64,000 nucleotides of DNA from Caballeronia temeraria (GCF_001544795.2 NZ_FCOI02000001.1:124001-188000), one strand, 5' to 3'. Positions 25,075 through 35,488 are shown, counted from the stretch's first letter. Made by a program: numbers and translations. The notes: generated by a model from the letters alone, not told the origin.

Positions 25075-25125
25075 GCGGGCTCTATTGTACGGGCATACGT
25101 TCCCCACTCCCAACCGGACACCGCG

Positions 25126-25893
25126 ATGAAACACCACGACCAGGTCGCAGACGCCTTCGGCAGTACCGCTGCCGCCTATCTCACGAGCGCCGTTCACGCG
25201 AGCGGCGCGGATTTGCAGAATCTCTCCGCGACGTTCGCGGCCACGTGCGGCAACGCGACCGTGCTGGACATGGGTTGCGGCGCGGGTCACGCGAGCTTCG
25301 CGATCGCGCCGCACGTGCGCGAAGTGGTGGCCTACGACATCGCGCCGCCAATGCTCGCGACGGTCGAAGCCGCCGCGAAGGAGCGCGGGCTCGCGACCAT
25401 CCGCACGCAGCAGGGCGCGGCCGAAAAGCTGCCGTTCGCCGATGCCTCGTTCGACTGGGCCGTGAGCCGCATGAGCGCGCACCACTGGCGCGACGTGCCG
25501 GCGGCGTTGGCGGAAGTGCGTCGCGTGCTGAAGCCGGGCGGGAGGCTGAAGTTCATCGATATCGCGGGCATCGACGATCCGCTTTACGACACGCACATTC
25601 AGGCGATCGAAATCCTGCGCGATGCCTCGCACATCCGCGACTATCGCGCCGATGAATGGATCGCCATGCTCGACGCCGCCGGTTTCGACGCGCACATCAC
25701 CGAGCGCTGGCGCATTCCGCTGGAATTCGACGCGTGGGTGACGCGCATGCGCACGCCGCCGGAACGCGTGACGGCGATCCGCTCGATGTGGACGAGCGCG
25801 CCCGATGAAGTGCGTCAGTACTTCAATGTGCAGGAAGACGGCTCGTTCGAGCTGGACGCGATGATGATCGAGGCGCGGCAACGCAAACAATAG
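25126..25893 (+). CDS. Class I SAM-dependent methyltransferase (UbiE-like)
   Basis: The product is 255 residues. The Rossmann fold shows motif I (VLDMGCGAGHASFA), the acidic end of strand two (VVAYDIAPPML), motif II (FDWAVSRMSAHHW) and motif III (VLKPGGRLKFIDI). It would transfer a methyl group from S-adenosylmethionine to a small molecule; the substrate cannot be told. The ATG at 25126 starts MKHHDQVADAFGSTAAAYL, which is normal for this subfamily. An in-frame start at 25060 would sit inside the palindrome. It is probably repressed or induced by the divergent MmyB-like regulator. Confidence 0.92.
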   Translation: MKHHDQVADAFGSTAAAYLTSAVHASGADLQNLSATFAATCGNATVLDMGCGAGHASFAIAPHVREVVAYDIAPPMLATVEAAAKERGLATIRTQQGAAEKLPFADASFDWAVSRMSAHHWRDVPAALAEVRRVLKPGGRLKFIDIAGIDDPLYDTHIQAIEILRDASHIRDYRADEWIAMLDAAGFDAHITERWRIPLEFDAWVTRMRTPPERVTAIRSMWTSAPDEVRQYFNVQEDGSFELDAMMIEARQRKQ

Positions 25894-26051
25894 CGAGCGG
25901 CGGCGCAGCAGGTCATGGTTGAAGCCGGGCGAATGACGTTTGGCGAAATTTCACAAAACGGCATTGAAGGCAGGCGCTACGATCCGATACTTTTTGTTTG
26001 ATTTGCTGGATCGAGCGGAATGAAATTTCGGAATGAACGGAGCCTGCCGGC

Positions 26052-27695
26052 ATGTTGCCAAATCTGACCGACGAAGCGAGTTTGCGCGAGAACCTCAAGC
26101 AGCATCCGGACTCTGCCGCGGCGCACAGCAATCTCGCCATGTGTCTTCATCGGCTTGGCCGTCTGCAGGAAGCCGAATCGTTGCTGCAGACGGCATTTCG
26201 TCTGATGCCGGACTCCGCCCCCATCTGTTTCAACCTTGGGATCGTGCTCGCCGGCTTAGGCCGTTTGACAGATTCGGAACTGGCGCTGCGCCGAAGCTCG
26301 TCGATCAGCTCCGCCGATAGGGACAGCCCTGTTCATGTGGAGGCGAACTTTCAGCTGGCCCGCGTGTTGACGCGACAAGGGCATTGGGCCGAGAGTGAGG
26401 CTGCTTTGCGTCACGCGATTTCGCTTCAGCCAGACCGCGCGGTATTCCATGCTGAACTCGGATTCACACTGGTACATAGCAACCGTTTGAAAGAAGCGGA
26501 GACCGCGTTAAGGCGTGCCTTGTCGCTCGATTCGAGCTTGTCTGGCGTGCATCTGAATCTTGCGAACGTTTTATACCAGTTTGAATTGATGGAGGAAGCG
26601 GAAGCGTCCGTGCGCGATTCGCTGATTCTCGACCCGGAGAATCTCCCCGCGAAGGTACTGCTCTCAGTAATCTTGCTCAAAACGGGCCGCTATCAGGAAG
26701 CCTGGCCGCTTTTCGAGCTGCGAAGAACGAAGTCGGAGAAGTGGAACACGGACAACTTCGAATATCAATCTGTCGATCCCGCCCATATTCCGATCGTCCG
26801 GTGGCGCGGACAATCGGTCGAGTCGAAGTCCTTTCTGGTCCTTCAGGATGAAGGGTTCGGAGACCAGATTCAGTTCGCCCGCTTTGTGCCGATGCTGAAA
26901 TCGCTTGGTGTTTCCAGGGTCACGATAGGCTGCCGCGCACCGTTGCATCGGCTGTTGAGCTTTGTCGACGGAGTTGACGAGGTCATCGACCCCGCTCGCG
27001 AGCTCCAGGTATTTCAGTATGACTTGTGGTGCCATACGCTGAGTTTGCCGCTTTATCTGGGCATCACGCTGTCGAACTTGCCGGCGGACGTGCCGTATAT
27101 CAAGCTGCCGAAAAACCTGCTGGATCGGTGGAAACATGCGGTCCGCAAGCGCGTAGCGTCCAGAGGAATGAAGGTTGGCCTGGTTTGGGCAGGCAGCAGC
27201 GGCTTGGGCAACGTCAGGCCTGGACGGCACATCTCGTTGGACGAGGAACGTTCTGTGAAACTGGACCAGTTCGTCGGTCCTCTGCGCGTTCCCGGGATCA
27301 CGTTCGTCAGCCTGCAAAAGGGGCCGGCCGAGGCTCAGTTGCGCCAGCTTCCGGAAGAACTTCGTCCGGTCGATATGATGAGCGGCGTCACCGATTTCGC
27401 GGATACGGCGGCCATCATCGCGAATCTCGATCTGGTCGTCAGCGTGGATACAGCGGTCGCGCATCTGGCCGGTGCGCTCGGCAAGCCGGTTTGGATCATG
27501 TCGCGTGTCGGCGGCGACTGGCGCTGGCTGCTCGGCCGTGAGGATTCGCCGTGGTATCCGTCAGCGCGCATCTTCCGTCAAAAACGGACTGGCGACTGGA
27601 CAGACGTGGTGGAGCGCATCGAGCAATGTTTGCGGGAGCTCGTGCAGAACCCGGCCGGGCTGCCCGGCGTGTCCGGCGCAACTCGAACCTCCTGA
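26052..27695 (+). CDS. TPR protein with GT9-like glycosyltransferase domain
   Basis: The product is 547 residues. The first 220 hold about five tetratricopeptide repeats (AAAHSNLAMCLHRLGRLQEA, SGVHLNLANVLYQFELMEEA and others). The rest resembles the heptosyltransferase/GT9-like C-terminal domain found in many TPR-glycosyltransferase fusions, with LVLQDEGFGDQIQFARF near its start and VSVDTAVAHLAGALGKPVW near its end. A role in glycosylating a protein or surface glycan is likely, but the acceptor is unknown. The gene is visibly lower in GC than its neighbours, has no partner genes, and may have been acquired. A GGAG site lies about 11 bases before the ATG. Confidence 0.82.
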   Translation: MLPNLTDEASLRENLKQHPDSAAAHSNLAMCLHRLGRLQEAESLLQTAFRLMPDSAPICFNLGIVLAGLGRLTDSELALRRSSSISSADRDSPVHVEANFQLARVLTRQGHWAESEAALRHAISLQPDRAVFHAELGFTLVHSNRLKEAETALRRALSLDSSLSGVHLNLANVLYQFELMEEAEASVRDSLILDPENLPAKVLLSVILLKTGRYQEAWPLFELRRTKSEKWNTDNFEYQSVDPAHIPIVRWRGQSVESKSFLVLQDEGFGDQIQFARFVPMLKSLGVSRVTIGCRAPLHRLLSFVDGVDEVIDPARELQVFQYDLWCHTLSLPLYLGITLSNLPADVPYIKLPKNLLDRWKHAVRKRVASRGMKVGLVWAGSSGLGNVRPGRHISLDEERSVKLDQFVGPLRVPGITFVSLQKGPAEAQLRQLPEELRPVDMMSGVTDFADTAAIIANLDLVVSVDTAVAHLAGALGKPVWIMSRVGGDWRWLLGREDSPWYPSARIFRQKRTGDWTDVVERIEQCLRELVQNPAGLPGVSGATRTS

Positions 27696-27707
27696 AGCCG
27701 CGCGCTC

Positions 27708-27738
27708 TGGCGGATTCGCGCGTCGCACGAATCCGCCA
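27708..27738. terminator. Bidirectional stem-loop between convergent genes
   Basis: A perfect 11-bp stem (27708-27718 with 27728-27738) with a 9-base loop lies in the 56-base gap between the TPR-glycosyltransferase stop and the ppc stop. There is no long T-run on either side. Confidence 0.6.
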
Positions 27739-27751
27739 AATCCCCCCGGAA

Positions 27752-30700
27752 TCAGCCGGTGTTGCGCAATCCCGCCGCAATCCCGTTGATGGTCAAGTGA
27801 ATCCCGCGGCGCAAGCGCACGTTCTGATCGCCCGCGCGGTGGCGCTTCAACAGCTCCACCTGCAAATGATTCAGCGGATCGAGATACGGGAAGCGGTTCT
27901 TGATCGAACGCGCGAGCAGCGGATTATCCGAGAGACGCTCGCCTTTTCCGGTGATCTCGGCGAGCACGTTCGACGTGCGCTCGTGCTCCGCGACGATCTT
28001 GTCGAACACGGTCTTGCGCAGCTTCTTGTCGGTGACGAGCTGCGCATAGCGTGACGCCACCGCGAGATCGGTCTTCGCGAGCACCATGTCCATGTTCGAC
28101 AGCAGATTCTTGAAGAACGGCCACGTCTTGTGCATCTTGCGCAGCGTCGCGAGGCGCTTCGCGCGTTCGTCGTCGGAACCGGCTTTGTCGAGATACGCGG
28201 TCACCGCGCTGCCGAAGCCGTACCAGCCGGTCAGGAGCAGTCGGCACTGGCCCCACGAGAAGCCCCAGGGAATCGCGCGCAGATCCTCGATCTTGCGTTG
28301 CTTCGGGTCCTGCAGCTTGCGCGACGCCGGCCGGCTGCCGATATTCAGCTCCGCGATCTCCGAAATCGGCGTCGACAGGAAGAAGTAGTCCGTGAAGCCG
28401 GGCGTTTCGTAGACGAGCGCGCGGTAGGCGGCCATCGCGGAATCGGAGAGCGTCTGCATCGTCGATTCGAACTGCGGCAGTTGCGCGGGCGCGTTCTCGT
28501 GCGGCAGCAACGATGCTTCCAGCGTCGCCGCGACCACGGTTTCGAGATTGCGCCGCCCGATTTCGGGATTGCCGAACTTGCTCGCGATGACTTCGCCTTG
28601 CTCGGTCAGGCGGATTTGCCCGTCGACGGTGCCGGGCGGCTGCGACAGAATCGCCTGATACGTCGGGCCGCCGCCGCGACCGACGGTGCCGCCGCGCCCG
28701 TGGAAGAGGCGCAGCGTCGTGCCGCGTTCCTTGAACAGCGCGACGAGCGCCAGTTCCGCGCGATACAGCTCCCAGTTCGACGTGAGGAAGCCGCCGTCCT
28801 TGTTGCTGTCCGAATAGCCGAGCATGACTTCCTGCTCGTTGCCCTGATTTTCGATCAGCTTGTCGATGCCCGGCAGCGCGAAGAATTCGCCCATGATGAC
28901 GGGCGCGTTGCGCAAGTCGGCGATGGTCTCGAAGAGCGGAATGACCATCAGGCCGTCGTGCGGGGAATCGTCTTTCGCGCCGAGATAGCCTTGCAGCACG
29001 CCCGTTTCCTTCTGCAGCAGCATCACTTCCAGCAAGTCGCTGACGGTTTCCGTGTGCGAAATGATGTAGTTGCGCACCGCGCGCGCGCCGAACTTTGCGC
29101 GCGTCTCGCGGGCCGCTTCGAGCACGCCGAGTTCGCTTTTCGCGAGATCGGAATATTGCGCGTAGGGAAGACGCAGCGGACGCGGCTGCGCGAGTTCCTT
29201 CAGCAGCACTTCGCGCTTTTGCTCTTCAGTGAGCGCCGCGTAATCCGCCTCGACGCCCGCGCGCGCGAGCAGTTCGCTGACCACCGCTTCGTGGATATCC
29301 GAGCTTTGCCGCAAGTCGATGCTCGCGAGATGGAAGCCGAACACTTCGGCGGCGCGCGCGAGCGGCGACAGACGCAGAATCGACATCGACGCGCCGTGAT
29401 GCTCCGCGAGCGAGTCGATCAGCACGTGCAGGTCGCGCACGAATTCGGAGGCATCGGCGTAAGGCGTCGCGCGAATTTGCCGCGCGCCCGGACCCGCGCT
29501 GCGCACCGTGACGACGCCTTCGCCGAGCCGCACGCGCGCGCTCGCCGCGAGCCGCGTGTACATGCCGATGAGCGCACGCCGGTACGGCTCGTCCGTGCGA
29601 TGCGGCGACTGATCGGGCGAGGCATCGGCGAGTGCTTTCAGCGCATCGCTCGAACCGGCGAGCAGATTCGACACGGACAACTCCGCGCCGAGCTTGTGCG
29701 TCTCTTCCAGATAGTGTTCGAAGATCACGATCGCCTGACGCGTGATCGCGGTTTCGAGCGTTTCGCCGGTCACGAACGGATTGCCGTCGCGGTCGCCGCC
29801 GATCCAGCTTCCCATCTGGAAGAACGGCGGCAGGCGCACGGGCAGGCCGTGTTCGGCGAGCGCGCCTTCGATATCGGCGTAGAGCGCAGGAATCTCCGCG
29901 AGGAAAGTCGCGCGATAGTAGGACAGCGCGTTGTCGATTTCATCGGCGACGGACAGGCGCGCGTCGCGCAGCATGCGCGTCTGCCAGAGCGACGTTACGC
30001 GCGCGCGCAGCACGGCTTCGTTCTGTGCGCGTTCGCGGGCCGTCAGCTCCTGATCGCGTTCGGCGAGCAGGCGCGCGATGTCATGCTGCGCGTCGAGAAT
30101 GCTCTTGCGCGAGACTTCGGTCGGATGCGCGGTGAGAACGGGCACGATCAGCGCATCGCCGAAAAACTTCTCCAGCTGCTTGCGCGTCGCGCTGATGTTC
30201 TTGTACTCGCGCATGCGTTCGATGGCATACGCGATCGTGCCCGGCTGCGAGCCCGAACCGGCGAGCGCGTGAATGCGGCGGCGGCGATTGTGATGCCGGT
30301 CTTCCGCGATATTCGCGAGATGCGAGAAATAGCTGAACGCGCGCACGACCGACACCGTCTGTTCCGGCGACAGCGCGCGCAACTTCTTCTCCAGCGTCTG
30401 CGAGGCTTCGACGTCGTCCTCGCGGCGGAATTTCACGGCTGTCTGACGAATGGCCTCGACGACATCGAACACGGCGTCGCCTTCCTGCTCGCGCAGCACT
30501 TCACCGAGCAGGCGGCCGAGGAAGCGGATGTCCTCGAAAAGCGGGCGATCCTTGTCGTCGCGCGTGCGGCTCGTGGTCTTCACCGGTTTCGCGGACTTCG
30601 CGACGGCGGCGCCGTTGCCGCGCGGCACTTTGGTCGCGACGCGTTTGGCCGCGGTCTTGATGCCCGGTCTCGGTTTCGGCGCGATGGCCGCTTTCGATGC

Positions 30701-30826
30701 CTTCGCGGCCGTCGCGGCCTTCGTCGTGACGATGGGCGACGACGCCGTGCGCGGCGCGTCGGAGGAGGAAGACTGGGGCAATGCGGCGTTGCGGCGCGCC
30801 GGGCGAGCCGATCCGGATGACGTCAC
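27752..30826 (-). CDS. ppc: Phosphoenolpyruvate carboxylase
   Basis: The product is 1024 residues from the GTG at 30826, which has a GAGAGGAA site. It adds bicarbonate to phosphoenolpyruvate to form oxaloacetate, refilling the citric acid cycle. The catalytic His region [13 protein letters not shown], the [14 protein letters not shown] loop and the [10 protein letters not shown] lysine region are complete. The C-terminus ends in [11 protein letters not shown] as expected. Before the enzyme fold there is a tail of about 95 residues, rich in Lys, Ala, Pro and Ser, not needed for catalysis in other PEPCs. The ATG at 30967 would lengthen this tail further without support. Confidence 0.96.
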   Translation of the reverse strand: MTSSGSARPARRNAALPQSSSSDAPRTASSPIVTTKAATAAKASKAAIAPKPRPGIKTAAKRVATKVPRGNGAAVAKSAKPVKTTSRTRDDKDRPLFEDIRFLGRLLGEVLREQEGDAVFDVVEAIRQTAVKFRREDDVEASQTLEKKLRALSPEQTVSVVRAFSYFSHLANIAEDRHHNRRRRIHALAGSGSQPGTIAYAIERMREYKNISATRKQLEKFFGDALIVPVLTAHPTEVSRKSILDAQHDIARLLAERDQELTARERAQNEAVLRARVTSLWQTRMLRDARLSVADEIDNALSYYRATFLAEIPALYADIEGALAEHGLPVRLPPFFQMGSWIGGDRDGNPFVTGETLETAITRQAIVIFEHYLEETHKLGAELSVSNLLAGSSDALKALADASPDQSPHRTDEPYRRALIGMYTRLAASARVRLGEGVVTVRSAGPGARQIRATPYADASEFVRDLHVLIDSLAEHHGASMSILRLSPLARAAEVFGFHLASIDLRQSSDIHEAVVSELLARAGVEADYAALTEEQKREVLLKELAQPRPLRLPYAQYSDLAKSELGVLEAARETRAKFGARAVRNYIISHTETVSDLLEVMLLQKETGVLQGYLGAKDDSPHDGLMVIPLFETIADLRNAPVIMGEFFALPGIDKLIENQGNEQEVMLGYSDSNKDGGFLTSNWELYRAELALVALFKERGTTLRLFHGRGGTVGRGGGPTYQAILSQPPGTVDGQIRLTEQGEVIASKFGNPEIGRRNLETVVAATLEASLLPHENAPAQLPQFESTMQTLSDSAMAAYRALVYETPGFTDYFFLSTPISEIAELNIGSRPASRKLQDPKQRKIEDLRAIPWGFSWGQCRLLLTGWYGFGSAVTAYLDKAGSDDERAKRLATLRKMHKTWPFFKNLLSNMDMVLAKTDLAVASRYAQLVTDKKLRKTVFDKIVAEHERTSNVLAEITGKGERLSDNPLLARSIKNRFPYLDPLNHLQVELLKRHRAGDQNVRLRRGIHLTINGIAAGLRNTG

Positions 30827-31164
30827 GTTGGGTTCCTCTCGAAAGCTGCGAAGCCAGGGCACATCGACGACGTAATGCGGCAAACCCGGATGGGCGCCGC
30901 ATCGGACAGAAAACCGCGGGCCGCGCGAACGGCCGTGCGTCAAACCGGCGACAGCAAGCCGCGGCATTCTTCGCGTCCCGAAGCGTTCATTGCGCGATGC
31001 GGCTTGCGCCGCCGTTCACGCCGGGATAAACGCACCGTGGACGCCCCGAAAGGCGCATCGGACAAGGCTCTCGCGCGCTGCCTGTGTGTCGGATGACCCT
31101 GGCGTGCGTGCTACCATTGTTCGCTAATGTCTATTCATCCATCCCGTCATTCGATCGAGCATCA
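30827..31164. other. Intergenic region between divergent ppc and hemC
   Basis: These 338 bases hold no supported gene. They must carry the promoters of both genes, but I see no convincing -35/-10 pair. Short open frames here are GC-driven shadows. Confidence 0.7.
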
Positions 31165-32172
31165 ATGAATTCCGAGACGCATTCAACGACACCGCCCGCG
31201 AGCATTACCATCGCTTCGCGGGAAAGCCGGCTTGCCATGTGGCAGGCCGAGCATGTGCGGTGTGCGCTGCACAAATTATATCCATCTTGCGACGTGAAAA
31301 TCCTCGGAATGACAACACGTGGCGATCAGATTCTGGATCGCACGTTGTCGAAGGTCGGCGGCAAGGGTTTGTTCGTGAAGGAACTCGAAGCCGCGCTCGC
31401 CGATGGCCGCGCCGATCTCGCCGTCCATTCGCTCAAGGATGTGCCCATGGAGTTGCCCGAAGGCTTCACGCTCGGCGCCATCATGGAGCGTGAAGATCCG
31501 CGCGATGCCTTCGTGTCGCCGCATTACGCATCGCTGGATGCGTTGCCGGCGGGAAGCATCGTCGGCACGTCGAGCCTGCGCCGGGAAGCGATGATCCGCG
31601 CGCGCTTTCCTCATCTCGAAGTGCGGCCGTTGCGCGGCAATCTCGATACGCGCCTCGGCAAGCTCGACCGCGGCGAGTATGCGGCGATCATTCTCGCGGC
31701 CGCCGGTCTGAAGCGTCTCGGTCTCGAAGCGCGCATCCGTGCGCTGCTGGACCCGTCGGAGAGTTTGCCGGCGGCGGGGCAGGGCGCGCTCGGCATCGAA
31801 ATTCGCGCGGATCGCGGCGATCTCGCCGCGTGGCTCGCGCCTTTGCACGACGAAAACACCGCGCTCGCGGTCGAAGCGGAACGCGCGGTGTCGCGCGCGC
31901 TCGGCGGCAGTTGCGAAGTGCCCCTCGCGGCGCACGCCGTATGGCGCGACGGCGTGCTGCATCTGCGCGGCGCAGTGTCGATGCCCGATGGCAAGCGCGT
32001 GTTACGCGCCGAAGAAAGCGTGCAGGCGCCGGATCTGGCCGCCGCGCTCGCGCTCGGCAAGCGCGTCTCGTCGGATCTAGAAGCGCAGGGCGCGATGGAT
32101 ATCGTGGGCGCACTCACGACGATGAGCCGCGCCGACGGTCCGAACACCGCGCCGTCGGGGCCGAAGTCCTGA
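31165..32172 (+). CDS. hemC: Hydroxymethylbilane synthase (porphobilinogen deaminase)
   Basis: The product is 335 residues. It joins four porphobilinogen units into hydroxymethylbilane in heme synthesis. It has the conserved [16 protein letters not shown] start, [25 protein letters not shown] and the cofactor-binding Cys in [10 protein letters not shown]. The start at 31165 (MNSETHSTT) gives a normal N-terminus; an upstream in-frame start at 31084 adds 27 unlikely residues. It is the first gene of hemC-hemDX-hemY. The stop overlaps the next start by one base (TGATG), which implies translational coupling. Confidence 0.97.
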   Translation: MNSETHSTTPPASITIASRESRLAMWQAEHVRCALHKLYPSCDVKILGMTTRGDQILDRTLSKVGGKGLFVKELEAALADGRADLAVHSLKDVPMELPEGFTLGAIMEREDPRDAFVSPHYASLDALPAGSIVGTSSLRREAMIRARFPHLEVRPLRGNLDTRLGKLDRGEYAAIILAAAGLKRLGLEARIRALLDPSESLPAAGQGALGIEIRADRGDLAAWLAPLHDENTALAVEAERAVSRALGGSCEVPLAAHAVWRDGVLHLRGAVSMPDGKRVLRAEESVQAPDLAAALALGKRVSSDLEAQGAMDIVGALTTMSRADGPNTAPSGPKS

Positions 32173-34241
32173 TGGCGAGCGAGCGCCGCGCCACCGTCAT
32201 CGTCACGCGTCCCGGCGGACAGTCGTCCGCGCTCGTCGCGCAGCTTGCGAGCGCCGGCTTCGAGACGCTGGAATTCCCGCTCATCGACATCGCGCCCGTC
32301 AACGACGATGCGCCGCTGCGCGCCGCGCTCGACGAACTGTTTCTGCCGCCGGACGCGCCGGGGCGTTACGCGCTCGTCGTGTTCGTGTCGCCGAATGCGA
32401 TCGATCATGCGTTCAGCCGGCTTGCCGCGCCGTGGCCTTCGGATTTGCCGGTGGCGGTCGTCGGGCCGGGCTCGGCCGCGGCGCTCGCGCGGCAGGGCGT
32501 GCATGCGCCGTCGCATCGCGTGATCAGTCCGTCGACGGAAGATGCCGATCCGCGTTTCGATTCCGAAGCGCTCTACGCCGCGATCGAAGCGCATTTCGGC
32601 GCGAACGGTCTCGAAGGCAAGCGCGTGCTGATCGTGCGCGGCGACGGCGGCCGCGAATGGCTCGCCGAGCGGCTCACCGAAGCGGGCGCGCGCGTCGAGA
32701 AGGCGGCGGCGTACCGGCGCGTGCTGCCGGAGCCGTCGATGCAAAAGTGGGAGCGCATCCACGAACTGCTCGCCGGCCAGCCGCACGCGTGGCTGCTGAC
32801 GAGTTCCGAAGGCGTGCGCAATCTCGCCGAGCTCGCGCACGAGCACCTCACCGCCGACGAAATCGTGCTGCTCAGGCGCGCGCCGGTCGTCTGCCCGCAT
32901 CCGCGCATCGCCGAAGCCGCGCGGGGAGCGGGTTTTGATAGGATTACGGTGTCCGGCGCGGGCGACGAGCGCATCGCGCACGCGCTGGAAGCGCTGTTCC
33001 CGCTCGAACGCGATCCGGAGGCTGCCGCGCAAGCGAGCGCATCGACTTCGATACATTCCTCATCCGCGCCGACGGACGCCAATCCGGCCACCGCGCCGGC
33101 CCAACAAACGGCTCAATCACGCATGACTGATTCGAACGATTCCAAAAAAGCTTCACCTCAGCCGAACGTGACACCGCCCTTGCCGCCGAACACGCCCTTC
33201 ACGCCTTACGAGCAGCAGAAGAAGGGCGGCGGCGCGGGCGTGGTGGTGTTGTGGCTCGTCGTCGTCATTCTGGCGGTGGCGGCGGGCGCGGGCGCCTTCG
33301 TCCTGAACCGCAAGTTCGACCGCAACGACGCGCAACTGTCGCAGCGGCTCGCCCAGTCCGACGAGCAAAACGCCGATCTGCGTGCGAAGGCCGATCAGGC
33401 CGCGAGCGCGACCACCGCGCTGAACACACAGATCATCCAGTTGCAAGGCAAGCTTGCCGATGCCGAAGCGCACAGCCAGGCGCTGCAGCAGCAATATCAG
33501 GATCTCGCGAGCAATCGCGACGACTGGACCGTCGCCGAGGTCGAGCAGATTCTGTCGAGCGCGAGCCAGCAGCTGCAACTGACCGGCAACGTGCAGCTCG
33601 CGCTCTTCGCGCTGCAAAGCGCCGACACGCGTCTTGCCGCGAGCACCGGCCCGCAGGTCGTCGCAATCCGCAAGGCGATCGCGCAGGACATGGACAAACT
33701 GAAGGCCACGCCGACGACCGATCTCACCGGTCTCGCCATCAAGCTCGATACGGCCATCGACCAGATCGACCAGTTGCCGCTGTCGGGCGAGGCGCCGATC
33801 GCCCGCGCCCGCGCGCAGGCGGCCGAGCCGGCCAATAGCGCGTCGATCGCGGCGGCGACCGGCGAGCCGCGCTGGAAGGTGCTGTGGCATCAGATCACGA
33901 ACGGCATCGGTCAGCAGTTGTCGAGCCTCGTGTCGGTGCGCCGCATCGACAATGCCGACGCCATGCTCACGTCGCCCGATCAGGGCTACTTCGTGCGCGA
34001 GAACGTGAAGCTGCGCCTGTTGTCCGCGCGTCTGTCGCTCCTGTCGCGCAGCGAGCCGACGCTCAAGTCGGACCTGCACGCCGCCGACGCCGCGCTCGGC
34101 CGTTATTTCGATGCATCGTCGAAGAAAGTGCAGGCCGTGCGCGATCTCGTGAAGCAGGTCGATCAGGCGTCGCTCGCCGTCGCCGTGCCGAACCTGAACG
34201 CGAGCCTCGCCGCCGTCCATCAGTTCAAGCGAGGCGGATGA
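32172..34241 (+). CDS. hemD: Fused uroporphyrinogen-III synthase (HemD) and HemX-like membrane protein
   Basis: The product is 689 residues in one frame. Residues 1 to about 280 form uroporphyrinogen-III synthase (TVIVTRPGGQSSALVAQL, VVFVSPNAIDHA, RVLIVRGDGGREWL, WLLTSSEGVRNL). It closes hydroxymethylbilane with inversion of ring D. A Ser/Ala/Thr/Pro-rich joint follows (about 285-350). The HemX part then has one membrane helix (VVVLWLVVVILAVAAGAGAF), a long coiled-coil and a helical periplasmic domain. In many bacteria these are two genes; fused forms are known from Burkholderia relatives. It overlaps hemC by one base and hemY by four (ATGATGA), so the heme genes form one tight operon. Confidence 0.93.
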   Translation: MASERRATVIVTRPGGQSSALVAQLASAGFETLEFPLIDIAPVNDDAPLRAALDELFLPPDAPGRYALVVFVSPNAIDHAFSRLAAPWPSDLPVAVVGPGSAAALARQGVHAPSHRVISPSTEDADPRFDSEALYAAIEAHFGANGLEGKRVLIVRGDGGREWLAERLTEAGARVEKAAAYRRVLPEPSMQKWERIHELLAGQPHAWLLTSSEGVRNLAELAHEHLTADEIVLLRRAPVVCPHPRIAEAARGAGFDRITVSGAGDERIAHALEALFPLERDPEAAAQASASTSIHSSSAPTDANPATAPAQQTAQSRMTDSNDSKKASPQPNVTPPLPPNTPFTPYEQQKKGGGAGVVVLWLVVVILAVAAGAGAFVLNRKFDRNDAQLSQRLAQSDEQNADLRAKADQAASATTALNTQIIQLQGKLADAEAHSQALQQQYQDLASNRDDWTVAEVEQILSSASQQLQLTGNVQLALFALQSADTRLAASTGPQVVAIRKAIAQDMDKLKATPTTDLTGLAIKLDTAIDQIDQLPLSGEAPIARARAQAAEPANSASIAAATGEPRWKVLWHQITNGIGQQLSSLVSVRRIDNADAMLTSPDQGYFVRENVKLRLLSARLSLLSRSEPTLKSDLHAADAALGRYFDASSKKVQAVRDLVKQVDQASLAVAVPNLNASLAAVHQFKRGG

Positions 34242-35434
34242 TGACGATTCGTGGACTCATCTGGCTCGCGCTGCTGTTCGCCGTCGCGGTGATCGTCGCG
34301 ACGGTCGGCGGCTTCAACAACGGACAGATTCTGCTCGTGATCCCGCCGTATCGCGTGGACATGTCGCTCAACCTGTTCGCGGTGGCGCTCGTCGTGCTGT
34401 TCATCGTGCTGTACGCGATCATTCGCGCGGTGCGCGGCGTGTGGAAGATGCCGTCGCGCGTCGCCGCGTATCGCGCGCGCAGCAAGCTCGCGAAGGCGAA
34501 TGCGTCATTGCGCGATGCGGTCGGGCATCTCTACGCCGGACGTTTCTCGAAGGCCGAGAAAGCCGCGCGCGATGCCTTGTCCGTCGACGACAACAAGGGC
34601 GCGGCCGGGCTGATCGGCGCGAATGCGGCGCATCGTCTGCATGAATACGCGCGCCGCGACGAATGGCTCGCGCAGGTGTCGGGCGCCGACTGGCAGGACG
34701 CGCGACTGATGGCGACCGCCGACATGCGCGCCGATGGCCGCGACGCCGATGGCGCACTCGTCGCCCTCACCGAAATGCAGGCGCAGGGCGGCCGGCGCAT
34801 TCACGCGCAACAGATCGCGCTGCGCGCGCAGCAGCAGTTGAAGAACTGGGGCGAAGTGCTGAAGCTCGTGCGCATGCTGGAAAAACGCGAGGCGCTGCAT
34901 CCGGCGGTTGCCGTGCGGCTGCGTCAGGTCGCGGCGGAAAATCTGCTGCGCGACCGCCGGCACAATCCGGACGCGTTGCTCGAACTGTGGCAATCGCTGT
35001 CGCCGACCGAGCGCCAGTCGCCGCGCCTCGCCGATCTCGCCGCCGAATTGCTGATCGCGCTCGATCGCCGCGCCGAGGCGAAGAAAATCGTCGAAGATGC
35101 GCTCGCGCACAACTGGGACGCGCGGCTTTTGCGGCGTTATCCGGATTGCATCGTCGGTGGTGACGCATTCCCGCTGATCCAGCGCGCCGAAGCGTGGCAA
35201 AAGGAGCGCACCGAAGACGCCGACCTGCTGTTCACGCTCGGACGGCTCTGCCTGCATCAGCAGTTGTGGGGCAAGGCGCAGGCGTTCCTCGAATCCGCGC
35301 TGAAACTCGCCGATAACGAACCGCTCAAGATCCGCACGCATCGCGCGCTGGCGCGTCTGCACGAGCAGCTCGGCGATACCGAGAAAGCGGCGGAGCACTA
35401 TCGCGCGAGCGCGCTGGCGATGAACGTCGTCTGA
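34238..35434 (+). CDS. hemY: HemY-like TPR membrane protein of the heme operon
   Basis: The product is 398 residues, the same length as Escherichia coli HemY. Two N-terminal membrane helices (LIWLALLFAVAVIVATVGG and LFAVALVVLFIVLYAIIRAV) precede a long tetratricopeptide domain facing the cytoplasm (e.g. FTLGRLCLHQQLWGKAQAFL and RALARLHEQLGDTEKAAEHY). It always travels with hemD/hemX in proteobacteria. The exact role in late heme synthesis is not settled; it should not be confused with protoporphyrinogen oxidase HemY of Gram-positives. It starts within the stop of hemDX and is followed by a strong terminator. Confidence 0.95.
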   Translation: MMTIRGLIWLALLFAVAVIVATVGGFNNGQILLVIPPYRVDMSLNLFAVALVVLFIVLYAIIRAVRGVWKMPSRVAAYRARSKLAKANASLRDAVGHLYAGRFSKAEKAARDALSVDDNKGAAGLIGANAAHRLHEYARRDEWLAQVSGADWQDARLMATADMRADGRDADGALVALTEMQAQGGRRIHAQQIALRAQQQLKNWGEVLKLVRMLEKREALHPAVAVRLRQVAAENLLRDRRHNPDALLELWQSLSPTERQSPRLADLAAELLIALDRRAEAKKIVEDALAHNWDARLLRRYPDCIVGGDAFPLIQRAEAWQKERTEDADLLFTLGRLCLHQQLWGKAQAFLESALKLADNEPLKIRTHRALARLHEQLGDTEKAAEHYRASALAMNVV

Positions 35435-35458
35435 TCGCGCTGTCCGCAGTGCTCGAGA

Positions 35459-35488
35459 AAACGGCTGCTTCCGCAGCCGTTTCTTTTT
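35459..35488 (+). terminator. Rho-independent terminator of the heme operon
   Basis: A 10-bp perfect stem (35459-35468 with 35473-35482), a TTCC loop and a T-run at 35484-35488 lie 25 bases after the hemY stop. Confidence 0.9.

Noticed and set aside
28130..30820. Plus-strand open frame of 896 codons opposite ppc
   Set aside because: No recognisable domain, composition rich in Arg, Ala, Glu, His and Val as expected for antisense of a high-GC gene. ppc on the minus strand is complete.
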